Positions 8,411-16,708 of a stretch of DNA of 64,000 bases are shown piece after piece; the stretch's first letter is position 1; the number at the start of each line of letters is the position of its first letter. The notes under the pieces were generated by a model. That model was not told the origin of the DNA. It saw nothing but the letters and a program-made list of their open reading frames with translations, and made no database searches. This DNA is from Lawsonibacter hominis. Its GTDB lineage: Bacteria; Bacillota; Clostridia; Oscillospirales; Oscillospiraceae. A program made the translations under genes and the position numbers. The DNA is taken from NCBI RefSeq assembly GCF_014287895.1, contig NZ_JACOPP010000001.1, positions 124,001-188,000 of the forward strand, given 5' to 3'.

Positions 8411-10152
8411 ACCGTTTCTCCCTCCTTTGCGCCCATGTGAGCCTGCCACAGATCGGCGTACAACGGACAATGGCGCAGCAGGTCTTCATGCCTGCCCTGC
8501 GCCTCGATGCTTCCATCCTTCACCACCACGATCTGATCAGCGCCGGTGATGGTGGACAGGCGGTGGGCAATGACGATGACCGTCTTACCCTCCACCAGTT
8601 TTGCCACTGCCCGCTGGACCACTGCTTCATTCTCCGGATCAATGTAGGCGGTGGCCTCGTCCAGAATCACCACGGGGGCGTTTTTCAGCATAGCCCGGGC
8701 GATGGCGATACGCTGCCGCTCTCCTCCGGAGAGATGGGCGCCTCCGCCGCCCACCCGGGTGTCATAGCCATGATCCAACTGGCGGATGAAGCCGTCGCAT
8801 CCGGCGGCTTTGGCGACTTGTTCCACTTCCTGATCCGTGGCATTTACCCGGCCCATACGGATATTTTCCCGGATGGTATCGTCAAAGAGGTAATTGTCCT
8901 GAGAAACAAAGGCCACCTGGTCGTAGAGTTGTTCCAGCGGGATACGGCTTTCCTCCACGCCGCCCAGGGTAATGCGGCCCTCGGTCACATCCCAGAAACC
9001 GGCGATGAGCTTGGCGATGGTGGACTTGCCCGAACCGGAGGGTCCAACCAAAGCGGTGAGGCTGCCGGCCGGAATGGTGAGGGAGATGTTGTGGAGGATC
9101 TCCTTGTCCTGAGCATATCCAAAGGAAACATGATCCAAGGCGATATCCGGTTTTCCCAGCTGTGCCGGCTGTGTTCCGTGATCCTGCTCCGGTTTCAGCA
9201 GGATCTCATCCACCGAACCTACGATGGTACCTACCTTGGCAAGATTATCCACAAAGCCCATGGCGGCAATGAGAGGTCCCACAATACTCATGGACAGGAT
9301 GATGGTGGTGAGAAATACCTCTGCGGACAAACTGCCGTCCGTGTAGAAGATCCAGCCCACAGGCAGCACCGTGATAAGGGTGGTGGGCGCGATGGCATAG
9401 GCCAGAGCCATCCCAAACTGGCATTTCTTCATCCAGTTGTAATAGTAGGCGGCATTGGCCCGTACCCGGGAAGAGAACTTCTCATAGGAGTTCTTTCCCT
9501 GATTGAAGGCCTTGATGACCTCAATGCCGCCGATGTACTCCACAATGGTCTCGTTCATGGCCTGGGTCGTCTCCACCGCCCCCTGATAGTCCTTGCCATA
9601 GCTGCCCATAATGGCCATCATAAAAGCCATGCCCACAGGAATGGACACCAGACTCAGCAATGCCATGCGCCAGTCCAGCGTGAACAGATACACGAGAACG
9701 CATACCGGTGCCAGCAGATTGGAGGTCATCTCTGGCAGCAGATGGGCCAGCGTCGTCTCCATACTCTCCACCTGATCTACCACGATTTGTTTGAGCCGTC
9801 CGCTGGAGGTGTCCAGAATGTCTCCCAAGGGTAAGCGGGGCATTTTAGACAGAACCATCTTCCGGATGTCCCGCAGGATCTGAAAGGTGGCCTTGTGGGA
9901 GAGGGAAAGTGCCAGATTGTAAAGCAGGGTTTTGGCCAGATAGCCCCCCAGAGCCACCATACACCACAGAAGATAGAAGTTCCAGTCCTGCTGCCCGGTC
10001 AGAAGCGCTACCAGGATGTGCCCCGCTGAGAGATACGGCAGCAGCCCCAGCAGGACACCCGCCACCGCGCAGAAGATGGCGGCAATCAGGCCGCCGTGAT
10101 GTTCCCTGCCCAGCTGCCACAGCCGCAGCAGCGGGCTTTGCGTTTTCTGCAT
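8407..10152 (-). CDS. ABC half-transporter, first subunit of pair 1
   Basis: A 581-residue membrane-ATPase fusion. Hydrophobic helices lie in about residues 22-300, and the ATPase has Walker A GPSGSGKST at 370-378, LSGGERQ at 474-480 and Walker B VVILDEAT at 494-501. The ATG at 10152 follows AAAGGAGG. It pairs with the overlapping downstream gene. A palindromic box at 10168-10185 sits directly upstream of the ribosome site. A TetR gene on the same strand precedes it, separated by a small hairpin. Pairs at 11715-15202 and 27071-30539 are paralogous. Substrate unknown; siderophore or haem is the contextual guess. Confidence 0.88.
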   Translation of the reverse strand: MQKTQSPLLRLWQLGREHHGGLIAAIFCAVAGVLLGLLPYLSAGHILVALLTGQQDWNFYLLWCMVALGGYLAKTLLYNLALSLSHKATFQILRDIRKMVLSKMPRLPLGDILDTSSGRLKQIVVDQVESMETTLAHLLPEMTSNLLAPVCVLVYLFTLDWRMALLSLVSIPVGMAFMMAIMGSYGKDYQGAVETTQAMNETIVEYIGGIEVIKAFNQGKNSYEKFSSRVRANAAYYYNWMKKCQFGMALAYAIAPTTLITVLPVGWIFYTDGSLSAEVFLTTIILSMSIVGPLIAAMGFVDNLAKVGTIVGSVDEILLKPEQDHGTQPAQLGKPDIALDHVSFGYAQDKEILHNISLTIPAGSLTALVGPSGSGKSTIAKLIAGFWDVTEGRITLGGVEESRIPLEQLYDQVAFVSQDNYLFDDTIRENIRMGRVNATDQEVEQVAKAAGCDGFIRQLDHGYDTRVGGGGAHLSGGERQRIAIARAMLKNAPVVILDEATAYIDPENEAVVQRAVAKLVEGKTVIVIAHRLSTITGADQIVVVKDGSIEAQGRHEDLLRHCPLYADLWQAHMGAKEGETV

Positions 10153-10167
10153 AAATAAGCCTCCTTT

Positions 10168-10185
10168 AGTTAGTTATTGCTAACC
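10168..10185. promoter_or_regulatory. Palindromic box 3, upstream of ABC pair 1
   Basis: AGTTAGTTATTGCTAACC fits the shared 18-bp consensus with one changed base inside the left arm. It lies between the small hairpin after the TetR gene and the AAAGGAGG of the first ABC gene. No good separate -35 was found. Confidence 0.78.
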
Positions 10186-10201
10186 TTTGGTTCTATGAAA
10201 A

Positions 10202-10224
10202 GGCCGCCGGGAAAGCGGCCTTTT
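10202..10224 (-). terminator. Small hairpin after the first TetR gene
   Basis: GGCCGC and GCGGCC pair around a 7-base loop, flanked by AAAA and TTTT, giving a weak terminator in either direction. It may limit read-through from the TetR gene into ABC pair 1. Confidence 0.55.
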
Positions 10225-10227
10225 GCA

Positions 10228-10857
10228 CTACCGGAAGTTTTCGGGATGAAAGATCGTCTCAAATCCTGCCATGTGATAGCGGTTGAGCTGGCGGATATAG
10301 TGGAGCGCCCGGGCCTTATCCATGCGGTGCCGCACCGGCTCAAACATTCCGTTGAAGTAGGCGGTGGTAACGATATGGATCAAGTCCTCGGTGACCTGAC
10401 CGGAGCGGACGCTCTCACAGCCGATGACCTCCATGTATTTGTAGGTGTAACTGACTTCGATCTCCACCAACTCGTCAATATAGTGGGCATATTCCGTCCC
10501 GGCGGCCCGGCGGAGCAGCAGTTCAAACTCCGGCAGGTGCTCATAGATGTAGTCAAACAGTCCCTCCTGGGCATGGGCAGTGTAACGCCCCATCTCCTCC
10601 TGCTGGGTTTGGCCGTCAAACCGGTGAAAAGACTCCTGAATCTCCAAAAAACGGCGCTTCAGCTCTCCGGCAGCAGGCTCCACCAGGGCGCGGAACAATC
10701 CAGCCTTGTCGGTAAAGCGGGTATAGATGGAGCCGGTGCTGGTTCCCGCCGCCTTGGCGATGTCCCGCAGGGAGGCCAGAGCAAAGCCTTTTTCCAAAAA
10801 TTCCCGACGGGCGCAGCGGAGTACATTTTCATAGACCCCTTCGATCTGCTTTGCCAT
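10228..10857 (-). CDS. TetR-family regulator of ABC pair 1
   Basis: A 209-residue protein with an N-terminal helix-turn-helix (FALASLRDIAKAAGTSTGSIYTRFTDKAGLFRAL, residues about 24-57) and an all-helical ligand domain. The ATG at 10857 follows AGGTGA; longer reading frames beyond it overlap the operator region and are rejected. It lies on the same strand and directly before ABC pair 1. An inverted repeat at 10873-10904 overlaps its own leader and is the likely autoregulatory site. The ligand is presumably the ABC substrate. Confidence 0.88.
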   Translation of the reverse strand: MAKQIEGVYENVLRCARREFLEKGFALASLRDIAKAAGTSTGSIYTRFTDKAGLFRALVEPAAGELKRRFLEIQESFHRFDGQTQQEEMGRYTAHAQEGLFDYIYEHLPEFELLLRRAAGTEYAHYIDELVEIEVSYTYKYMEVIGCESVRSGQVTEDLIHIVTTAYFNGMFEPVRHRMDKARALHYIRQLNRYHMAGFETIFHPENFR

Positions 10858-10872
10858 GGTATCACCTCTCAA

Positions 10873-10904
10873 TTCAAAACACTGTTTCATAACGATGTTT
10901 TGAA
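10873..10904. promoter_or_regulatory. Probable TetR operator (regulator 1)
   Basis: Arms TTCAAAACA (10873-10881) and TGTTTTGAA (10896-10904) are perfectly inverted around 14 bases, just upstream of the TetR start at 10857. Confidence 0.65.
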
Positions 10905-10945
10905 TATACAACCAAAAAGCAAGTTTGTCAAGAGAGGATTTCTCC

Positions 10946-11005
10946 TTGACAGGGATAGAAAGGGATGCTATATTGATAATCAGATTATCGGTAATCAAAT
11001 TATCA
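10946..11005 (+). promoter_or_regulatory. Promoter and probable TetR operator (regulator 2)
   Basis: TTGACA (10946-10951) and TATATT (10969-10974) are spaced by 17 bases. An inverted repeat with arms TGATAAT (10974-10980) and ATTATCA (10999-11005) begins at the -10 and covers the start point; the interior GATTATC/GGTAATC adds further symmetry. It fits autorepression by the TetR encoded at 11024. Confidence 0.75.
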
Positions 11006-11023
11006 TTTGTCGGGAGGGGTGTT

Positions 11024-11644
11024 ATGGCAAGACCGGATACTTCCATCGACCCTCGGATCATGGACAGTGCCAGAGAGGAGTTTCGGACGCTGGGCTTTGA
11101 GCAGGCTTCCCTGAAATCCATCTGCCAGCGGGCTGGGGTGACAACCGGCGCCCTTTATAAGCGTTACGCCGGAAAAGAGGAGCTGTTTCGCGCTGTGGTG
11201 GCGGATACGGTGGCGGATTTGGATGCTGTTTATGAGGAGCGGACGGCGGTGCCGGCATCCGCTCTCTCCGACGAAGATCTGATCCGGGCGTGGTATATGG
11301 ATGAGGAATATATGCTGTGGTGGTTCCGCTTTCTCAATGAGCGGCGGGATGGCTTTGTGCTGCTGCTCACCGGAGCGGAGGGCACCGCTTACGCCAACTT
11401 CCAGCACGACTGGGTGGAGAAAATGACGGAAGGCACCTGGACCTACTACGCCGAGGCCAGACGCCGGGGCTTGTGTACGGTGGATATGACGCGGGAGGAG
11501 CTTCATGTGGTCCTGTCCGCCTTCTGGACCACCATTTACGAGCCCTTTATCCACGACTTCACCTGGCCGGAGATCCAGCGCCACTGCACTTTGGTCTGCC
11601 GTCTCTTTGACTGGTACGCTGCCCTGGGATTCCCCAAGGGGTGA
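11024..11644 (+). CDS. TetR-family regulator of ABC pair 2
   Basis: A 206-residue protein with an N-terminal helix-turn-helix (FEQASLKSICQRAGVTTGALYKRYAGKEELFRAV) and a helical C-terminal domain rich in Trp and Tyr (MLWWFRFL, GTWTYYAEA), suggesting an aromatic-lined ligand pocket. The ATG at 11024 follows CGGGAGG; upstream codons in the frame belong to the promoter. It precedes ABC pair 2 on the same strand and is divergent from the first TetR gene, which serves pair 1. The two TetR operators differ in sequence. Confidence 0.88.
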   Translation: MARPDTSIDPRIMDSAREEFRTLGFEQASLKSICQRAGVTTGALYKRYAGKEELFRAVVADTVADLDAVYEERTAVPASALSDEDLIRAWYMDEEYMLWWFRFLNERRDGFVLLLTGAEGTAYANFQHDWVEKMTEGTWTYYAEARRRGLCTVDMTREELHVVLSAFWTTIYEPFIHDFTWPEIQRHCTLVCRLFDWYAALGFPKG

Positions 11645-11649
11645 AAAAC

Positions 11650-11669
11650 GCCTCTGCGGAGGCTTTTTT
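11650..11669 (+). terminator. Terminator after the second TetR gene
   Basis: GCCTC-TGCG-GAGGC followed by TTTTTT. It lies just upstream of box 4, so the ABC pair downstream may depend on partial read-through or a promoter overlapping the box. Confidence 0.75.
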
Positions 11670-11679
11670 CTCGCTAATA

Positions 11680-11697
11680 AGTTAGCAATAACTAACT
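11680..11697. promoter_or_regulatory. Palindromic box 4, upstream of ABC pair 2
   Basis: AGTTAGCAATAACTAACT, a copy of the shared palindrome, lying between the TetR terminator and the AAAGGAG of the ABC gene. The layout mirrors box 3. Confidence 0.78.
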
Positions 11698-11714
11698 AAA
11701 AAAGGAGTGATACT

Positions 11715-13466
11715 GTGTTTCAAAAAGTCCTGCGCTACACCGGACGCCACCGGAAGACGACTTATGCCTCCATTCTGGTACTGGTGGCCGGCGTGGCCAT
11801 GAGCGTGCTGCCCTATTTCTTCCTCTACCGCCTGCTGAGACCCCTGCTGACTGGGGGCAGTCTCACGTTGGAGGAAACCCTGTTCAACGCCGGGGCCATG
11901 GCTCTGTGCATGGTCCTCTACAGCCTTCTTTATGTGGAGGGGCTGGCTCTGTCTCATCGCTCCGCCTATCATACTTTGGAAAACCTCCGGCTCCATCTCC
12001 AGAGCAAGCTGGAAAAGCAGCCCCTGGGCGCGATCCAGGAGAAGGGCGTTGGAGTCTGGAAGAAGATGTTCATTGACGACATTGAGAGCATGGAACTTCT
12101 GCTGGCCCACGCCCTGCCGGAAGGGCTGTCCAATCTGGCGGTGCCGGTGGTGGTATTTGCGGCCATGTTCCTCACGGACTGGAAGCTGGGTCTGCTTTCC
12201 CTCTGCTCCCTCCCGCTGGGCGTGCTGGCCATGGGCATGATGTACCGCTCCGGCATGAGCAAGATGGGAGACTACTACGCCGCCGGGCAGAAAATGAACA
12301 ACACCATCGTGGAGTACATCAACGGCATGGAAGTCGTGAAAGTCTTCAACCGGGACGGAGAGTCCTATCACCGCTTTGAGACCGATGTAAAAAACTACCG
12401 GGATTTTACTCTGGATTGGTTCCGGGCCTGCTGGCTGTGGATGGCCCTCTACACCAGCATTTTGCCCTGCGTGGCGCTGGTGCTGCTGCCGGCCGGCGGC
12501 TATCTGGTACTCACCGGCGCCTCTACCTTGCCGGATTACGCGCTGGTATTGTGCATGTCTTTTTCCGTGGGACCGCCTCTGATCCGAGCCATGAACTTTA
12601 TGTCGGTGCTGCCCCAGCTGAGCTACAAGATCGACCAAATGGAATCTCTGTTCAATATTCCGCCCCTGAAAGAAGGAAAAACGGATTTCAACGGAAACGA
12701 TTTGCAGATCCGCTTTGAGAATGTGCGGTTTTCCTACGAAAAGGACGAAGTCCTCCACGGCGTCTCCTTCTCTGTCCCACAGGGCAGCCTTACCGCTTTG
12801 GTGGGAGAATCCGGCAGCGGGAAATCGACCCTTGCCAAGCTGCTGGTCCACTTTTACGATGTGACGGACGGACGCATCACGCTGGGGGGGCAAGACCTGC
12901 GAGAGATGTCCCTCGCCTCTCTGAATGAGCAGATCTCCTTCGTCGCGCAGGAGCAGTTCCTGTTCAACACCAGCCTGTTGGAGAACATCCGGCTGGGAAG
13001 ACCCGGCGCCACCGACGAGGAGGTGCTGGCGGCGGCGGAACGGGCTCAATGCGGAGAGTTTCTGAAACGGCTGGAAAAAGGAATCTATACCATGGCCGGC
13101 GATGGCGGCAAAGGGCTTTCCGGCGGGGAGCGGCAGCGGATCGCCCTGGCCCGGGCGATTTTGAAGGACGCTCCCATCGTGGTGCTGGATGAGGCCACCG
13201 CTTTTTTGGACCCGGAGAATGAGGAGAAAATGAACGCCGCCATTGCCGAGGTGATCCGGGGCAAGACGGTCATCGTCATCGCCCACCGGCTTCAGTCCAT
13301 TGCAGGTGCCGATCAGATCGTGGTGCTGGATCAGGGCAATGTGGCAGGGATTGGCCGCCACGATACATTGCGAAAGACTTGCCCCGCCTATGAAAAACTG
13401 TGGCGGGCTGCCGAGGGAGCCGCTGCCTGGCGTGTCTCTGCGGAGAAAGGAGGCGACGAGGCATGA
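11715..13466 (+). CDS. ABC half-transporter, first subunit of pair 2
   Basis: A 583-residue membrane-ATPase fusion that starts at a GTG (MFQKVLRYTGRH) with AGGAGTG upstream. The membrane domain covers about residues 15-310. The ATPase has Walker A GESGSGKST, Q-loop VAQEQFLF, signature LSGGERQ, Walker B IVVLDEAT and IAHRLQS. The region NNTIVEYINGMEVVKVFNRDG is a typical intracellular-loop coupling segment of this group and is shared with pairs 1 and 3. It overlaps its partner by 4 bp. Predicted heterodimeric transporter under TetR and palindromic-box control; siderophore or haem handling is inferred. Confidence 0.88.
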   Translation: MFQKVLRYTGRHRKTTYASILVLVAGVAMSVLPYFFLYRLLRPLLTGGSLTLEETLFNAGAMALCMVLYSLLYVEGLALSHRSAYHTLENLRLHLQSKLEKQPLGAIQEKGVGVWKKMFIDDIESMELLLAHALPEGLSNLAVPVVVFAAMFLTDWKLGLLSLCSLPLGVLAMGMMYRSGMSKMGDYYAAGQKMNNTIVEYINGMEVVKVFNRDGESYHRFETDVKNYRDFTLDWFRACWLWMALYTSILPCVALVLLPAGGYLVLTGASTLPDYALVLCMSFSVGPPLIRAMNFMSVLPQLSYKIDQMESLFNIPPLKEGKTDFNGNDLQIRFENVRFSYEKDEVLHGVSFSVPQGSLTALVGESGSGKSTLAKLLVHFYDVTDGRITLGGQDLREMSLASLNEQISFVAQEQFLFNTSLLENIRLGRPGATDEEVLAAAERAQCGEFLKRLEKGIYTMAGDGGKGLSGGERQRIALARAILKDAPIVVLDEATAFLDPENEEKMNAAIAEVIRGKTVIVIAHRLQSIAGADQIVVLDQGNVAGIGRHDTLRKTCPAYEKLWRAAEGAAAWRVSAEKGGDEA

Positions 13467-15202
13467 TCGCGCTGATGAAACGAATCCTGTCCGTATCCGG
13501 CCCCTATCAGGGGCGGATCAAGCTGGCCTTTGTCTTTGCGTTCCTGAAGGCCATGCTGTCCAAGGCCCCCATCGGTCTGTCCTTCTTGGCCCTGAGCGCT
13601 TTTCTCCAGGGAACCATGACGGCACGGCTGTGCCTGTGGCTGGCGGTGGGCACGGTGGGCTGCGTTCTGCTGGAGTGCCTGTGCCAGAACATCGCCGACC
13701 GGCTCCAGGCCGCGGCGGGCTATATGGTATTCGCCGATCTGCGCATGGAGCTGGGACGGCATCTGCGCCGCCTGCCCATGGGCTATTTCACAGAGGGCAA
13801 CATCGGCAAAATCAGTTCCGTTCTGTCCACCGACATGGTGTTCATTGAGGAGAACTGTATGCACGACATTGCCAACATGATGAGCTATACCTTTGCCCAA
13901 GCCATTCTTGTGCTGTGGCTGGCCTTCCTGAATCCCTGGCTGGGACTGGCCGCCTTGGTGGTGGTAGGGATCATTTGGCAGCTGGGCCGCGCTTCCCTGG
14001 GGAGCACCCTGGCTCACTCTGATGTCCGACAGGAGCAGAGCGAGGCTCTCACACGGGCAGTGCTGGACTATGTGGAGGGCATTGGTATTGCCAAGACCTT
14101 CAACCTGCTGGGAGAGCGTTCCGAGCAACTCACCGAAAATTTCGCCCGGAGCCGCAAGGTCAGCATCGAGTTCGAGGAGAGCCAGGCTCCCTGGATGCGG
14201 GCCCTCTATCTGGTGTGCGGTCTGGGCTCGGTGCTGATAATCCCCCTGTCACTCTGGCTCTATGGCCGTGGGCAGCTCTCCATCACCTTTCTGCTGGGTG
14301 TCTTGCTCTTCGTCTTTGACCTCTTCGGCCCCATTAAAGCGCTCTATAGTCAAGCCACCCGCCTGACGGTGATGAACGCCTGCATGGACCGGATCGAGGC
14401 GGTACTGGCCCAGCCAGAACTACCTGACCGGGGCCGGGAGACCTTACCCAAAGCCGGCGGTGCCCCGGAGGTGGAGTTCCGAAATGTCACCTTCGCCTAC
14501 GGGGAGAAAGAGGTACTGCATGATGTCTCTTTCACACTGGAGAAAAACCGGATGCTGGCCCTGGTGGGGCCCTCTGGCGGCGGCAAGAGTACGGTAGCCA
14601 ACCTGCTTTCCCGGTTCTGGGATGTGAAACAGGGGCAGGTTCTGGTACGGGGCAGGGACATCCGTGATATTCCTCTCTCTGATCTGATGGAGCAGATCTC
14701 CATGGTGTTCCAGCGGGTCTATCTTTTCCAGGATACCGTCTATAACAATATCGCCATGGGACGGACAGACGCCACACGGGAGGAGGTCTATGAGGCAGCC
14801 AGGAAAGCCCGATGCTATGACTTCATCATGGAACTGCCCGACGGCTTTGACACTGTTATCGGCGAAGGTGGAGCCAGCCTATCTGGCGGAGAGAGGCAGC
14901 GAATCTCCATTGCCCGCTGCATTCTGAAGGATGCTCCCATCGTCATTCTGGATGAGGCCACTGCCAGCGTGGACGCCGACAATGAGAGCTACATCCAGGA
15001 GGCCATCACCCAACTGTGCCGGGGCAAGACCCTGCTGGTCATTGCCCACCGGCTCAATACCATTCGCCACGCCGATGAGATCCTGGTTATCGACCAGGGG
15101 CGCATCGTTCAGGCCGGCGACCACGACAAACTTATGGCGGAGGAGGGCATTTACCGCCGCTTCATCACCGCCCGCTCCAATCCCACCGGTTGGTGCCGGT
15201 AA
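13463..15202 (+). CDS. ABC half-transporter, second subunit of pair 2
   Basis: A 579-residue partner of the preceding subunit. The ATG at 13463 overlaps the previous stop (ATGA) and has AAAGGAGG upstream. The exporter-fold membrane domain is followed by an ATPase with Walker A GPSGGGKST, VFQRVYLF, LSGGERQ, IVILDEAT and IAHRLNT. The sequence PMGYFTEGNIGKI matches the equivalent segment PMGYF(N/S) of the second subunits of pairs 1 and 3, so the three pairs descend from one ancestral pair. Confidence 0.88.
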   Translation: MIALMKRILSVSGPYQGRIKLAFVFAFLKAMLSKAPIGLSFLALSAFLQGTMTARLCLWLAVGTVGCVLLECLCQNIADRLQAAAGYMVFADLRMELGRHLRRLPMGYFTEGNIGKISSVLSTDMVFIEENCMHDIANMMSYTFAQAILVLWLAFLNPWLGLAALVVVGIIWQLGRASLGSTLAHSDVRQEQSEALTRAVLDYVEGIGIAKTFNLLGERSEQLTENFARSRKVSIEFEESQAPWMRALYLVCGLGSVLIIPLSLWLYGRGQLSITFLLGVLLFVFDLFGPIKALYSQATRLTVMNACMDRIEAVLAQPELPDRGRETLPKAGGAPEVEFRNVTFAYGEKEVLHDVSFTLEKNRMLALVGPSGGGKSTVANLLSRFWDVKQGQVLVRGRDIRDIPLSDLMEQISMVFQRVYLFQDTVYNNIAMGRTDATREEVYEAARKARCYDFIMELPDGFDTVIGEGGASLSGGERQRISIARCILKDAPIVILDEATASVDADNESYIQEAITQLCRGKTLLVIAHRLNTIRHADEILVIDQGRIVQAGDHDKLMAEEGIYRRFITARSNPTGWCR

Positions 15203-15226
15203 ACACAGTGAGCCGAACGAAACGGA

Positions 15227-15259
15227 AAGAATGGCCGGGAGATGTATCCCGGTCATTCT
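15227..15259 (+). terminator. Hairpin after ABC pair 2
   Basis: AAGAATGGCCGGGA pairs with TCCCGGTCATTCTT around a 6-base loop with one G-T pair. The following CGTTCTCG has only a weak T content. Confidence 0.6.
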
Positions 15260-15320
15260 TCGTTCTCGCTTCTTCCCTTGATTTATCCCAGAGAACATGC
15301 AAAACCAATATGGCGGCATC

Positions 15321-15369
15321 TTGCAATTTCGTGCGACAAAGAGTATGATGTAGTTAGCAATCGCTAACC
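15321..15369 (+). promoter_or_regulatory. Promoter with palindromic box 5 before the methyltransferase-HMA operon
   Basis: TTGCAA (15321-15326) and TATGAT (15344-15349) are spaced by 17 bases; box 5, AGTTAGCAATCGCTAACC (15352-15369), begins two bases after the -10 and so covers the transcription start. Confidence 0.82.
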
Positions 15370-15391
15370 ATCATTGAGGTGACCATATTGT

Positions 15392-16078
15392 ATGGATGAC
15401 AACAAGCAGTTTTGGGAGCGGTTTTCACGGCATTACTCCGGTTTCATGCGCCGCTCTCAGACAACCTATCAGCAGATATGCAAAGCAATGCGCCCTTTTC
15501 TGAAACGGGACATGGATGTGCTGGAGTTGGCCTGCGGAACAGGTCAGCTGTCCGTGCCGCTTTCTCCATGTGTCCGGAGCTGGGAGGCAACCGACTTTTC
15601 AGCTGAAATGATCCGTCAGGCCAAAAAGCAGGTGCATTCGTCTCGGCTCCATTTCTCCGTCCAGGACGCCACCAAGCTGCCCTACGGCCCGGAGAGCTTC
15701 GATGCGGTCGTGATCTCCAACGCCCTCCATGTCATGCCTCACCCCGAAAAAGCTCTGGTGGAAGCCTGGCGGGTTCTGAAGCCAGGGGGATGGCTGTTCG
15801 CCCCCACCTTTGTCTGGGGCAAAAGCCGCAGCGCCAGACTCCGGCTCTGGTTCATGGGGCTGTCCGGCTTTCGGGTATACCATGTCTGGACTGCCGGGGA
15901 GCTGATGGCATACCTGTCCGAGTGCGGCTATTCCATCGTTCGCCATCAGCTTCTCGGAAGTTCGTTGGCGCCGCTGTGCTGTCTGATAGCCAGGAAGATC
16001 CCGGATGAACGGACTGCGGCACGGCAGACCACCATCCGGTCCGCGCAGCTCAATCATACTAAAGTCAAGGAGGAATGA
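15392..16078 (+). CDS. Class I SAM methyltransferase, UbiE-like, box-controlled
   Basis: About 228 residues with motif I VLELACGTGQLSVPL (near residue 45), ATDFSAEMIRQAKK, VQDATKLPYGPESFDAVVISNALHVM and WRVLKPGGWLFAPTFVW. This is the Methyltransf_11/UbiE pattern, acting on small molecules. The ATG at 15392 has GAGGTGA upstream. It is first in a run with an HMA-domain protein and a 47-residue membrane protein. It is the fourth methyltransferase in the island and the second transcription unit of this kind with a palindromic box. Confidence 0.82.
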   Translation: MDDNKQFWERFSRHYSGFMRRSQTTYQQICKAMRPFLKRDMDVLELACGTGQLSVPLSPCVRSWEATDFSAEMIRQAKKQVHSSRLHFSVQDATKLPYGPESFDAVVISNALHVMPHPEKALVEAWRVLKPGGWLFAPTFVWGKSRSARLRLWFMGLSGFRVYHVWTAGELMAYLSECGYSIVRHQLLGSSLAPLCCLIARKIPDERTAARQTTIRSAQLNHTKVKEE

Positions 16079-16084
16079 GAAATT

Positions 16085-16330
16085 ATGTGGAAGTACACAG
16101 TGGAAGTCAACGGAATGGTGTGCGGGATGTGCGAGGCTCATGTCAATGACGCCGTGCGCAAAGCCTGCCCGGTCAAAAAGGTGAGTTCTTCCCGGAGCAA
16201 AAACCAGACCGTGATCCTCTCTGAAACAGAGCTGGACACGGAGGCTGTTATGAACGCCATTCGCAGCACGGGGTATGAGGTCGGCACGATCCAGAAGGAG
16301 CCGTACAAAAAGAGAGGATTGTTTGGTTGA
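16085..16330 (+). CDS. HMA-domain metal-binding protein (CopZ-like)
   Basis: An 81-residue single-domain protein starting MWKYTVEVNGMVCGMCEAHV. The GMVCGMC segment holds the CxxC metal site of heavy-metal-associated domains, which bind Cu(I), Zn or similar soft metals and pass them between proteins. The usual ferredoxin-like fold is suggested by the later VILSETELDTEAVMNAIRSTGYEV. It lies 6 bp after the methyltransferase stop, so it is in the same operon. A metallochaperone role for the ATPase at 19.9 kb, or for iron-related targets, is possible but unproven. Confidence 0.85.
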   Translation: MWKYTVEVNGMVCGMCEAHVNDAVRKACPVKKVSSSRSKNQTVILSETELDTEAVMNAIRSTGYEVGTIQKEPYKKRGLFG

Positions 16331-16366
16331 GTTCATTGGCGGCAGGGCCAGAAAAGAGGCGTGAAT

Positions 16367-16510
16367 ATGAACATGGCAACGCAGTCGTTTGGATATGGAT
16401 TAGCGGCCTTGCTGTTTTGCATCGCTATTCTTGGCGTGTGCCATAAAATCAAAAAAGCAGCCCGAAAGGTTTTGAAAAGCCAGCAGACACATAAGGATGA
16501 GCTGCCGTAA
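16367..16510 (+). CDS. Small single-pass membrane protein, 47 residues
   Basis: Reads MNMATQSFGYGLAALLFC, then IAILGVCHKIKKAARK and a charged tail ending in KDELP. It has one hydrophobic helix (about residues 9-25) followed by a basic stretch, so the tail is probably cytoplasmic. AGAGG precedes the ATG. It is 36 bp after the HMA gene in the same direction. No family recognised. Confidence 0.55.
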   Translation: MNMATQSFGYGLAALLFCIAILGVCHKIKKAARKVLKSQQTHKDELP

Positions 16511-16593
16511 GCGTTTGGAGCTATGGAGCAGGTACACTTGGCGGTGAACTTACACAGCAGGCTGCTCCTGATTCAAAAGCGCAGATCACATAA

Positions 16594-16631
16594 AAATGAG
16601 GTGGAAGCCATATCAAGGCTCCACCTCATTT
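16594..16631. terminator. Bidirectional terminator between the HMA operon and a DtxR gene
   Basis: Twelve-base arms AAATGAGGTGGA (16594-16605) and TCCACCTCATTT (16620-16631), with inner GCC/GGC pairing. On the minus strand it is followed by TTTTTA, so it mainly ends the leftward DtxR transcript. Confidence 0.75.
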
Positions 16632-16708
16632 AATATTCCGTGCCAAATGGCAAGTATTCACTTATCGCATTGCTGCTCGATAGCAAAGTCCGCCAAATTT
16701 GCATAGGC

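Noticed and set aside
6680..15202. Siderophore biosynthesis cluster
   Set aside because: No NRPS, NIS synthetase or salicylate/DHB genes are present; the transporters more likely take up foreign compounds.
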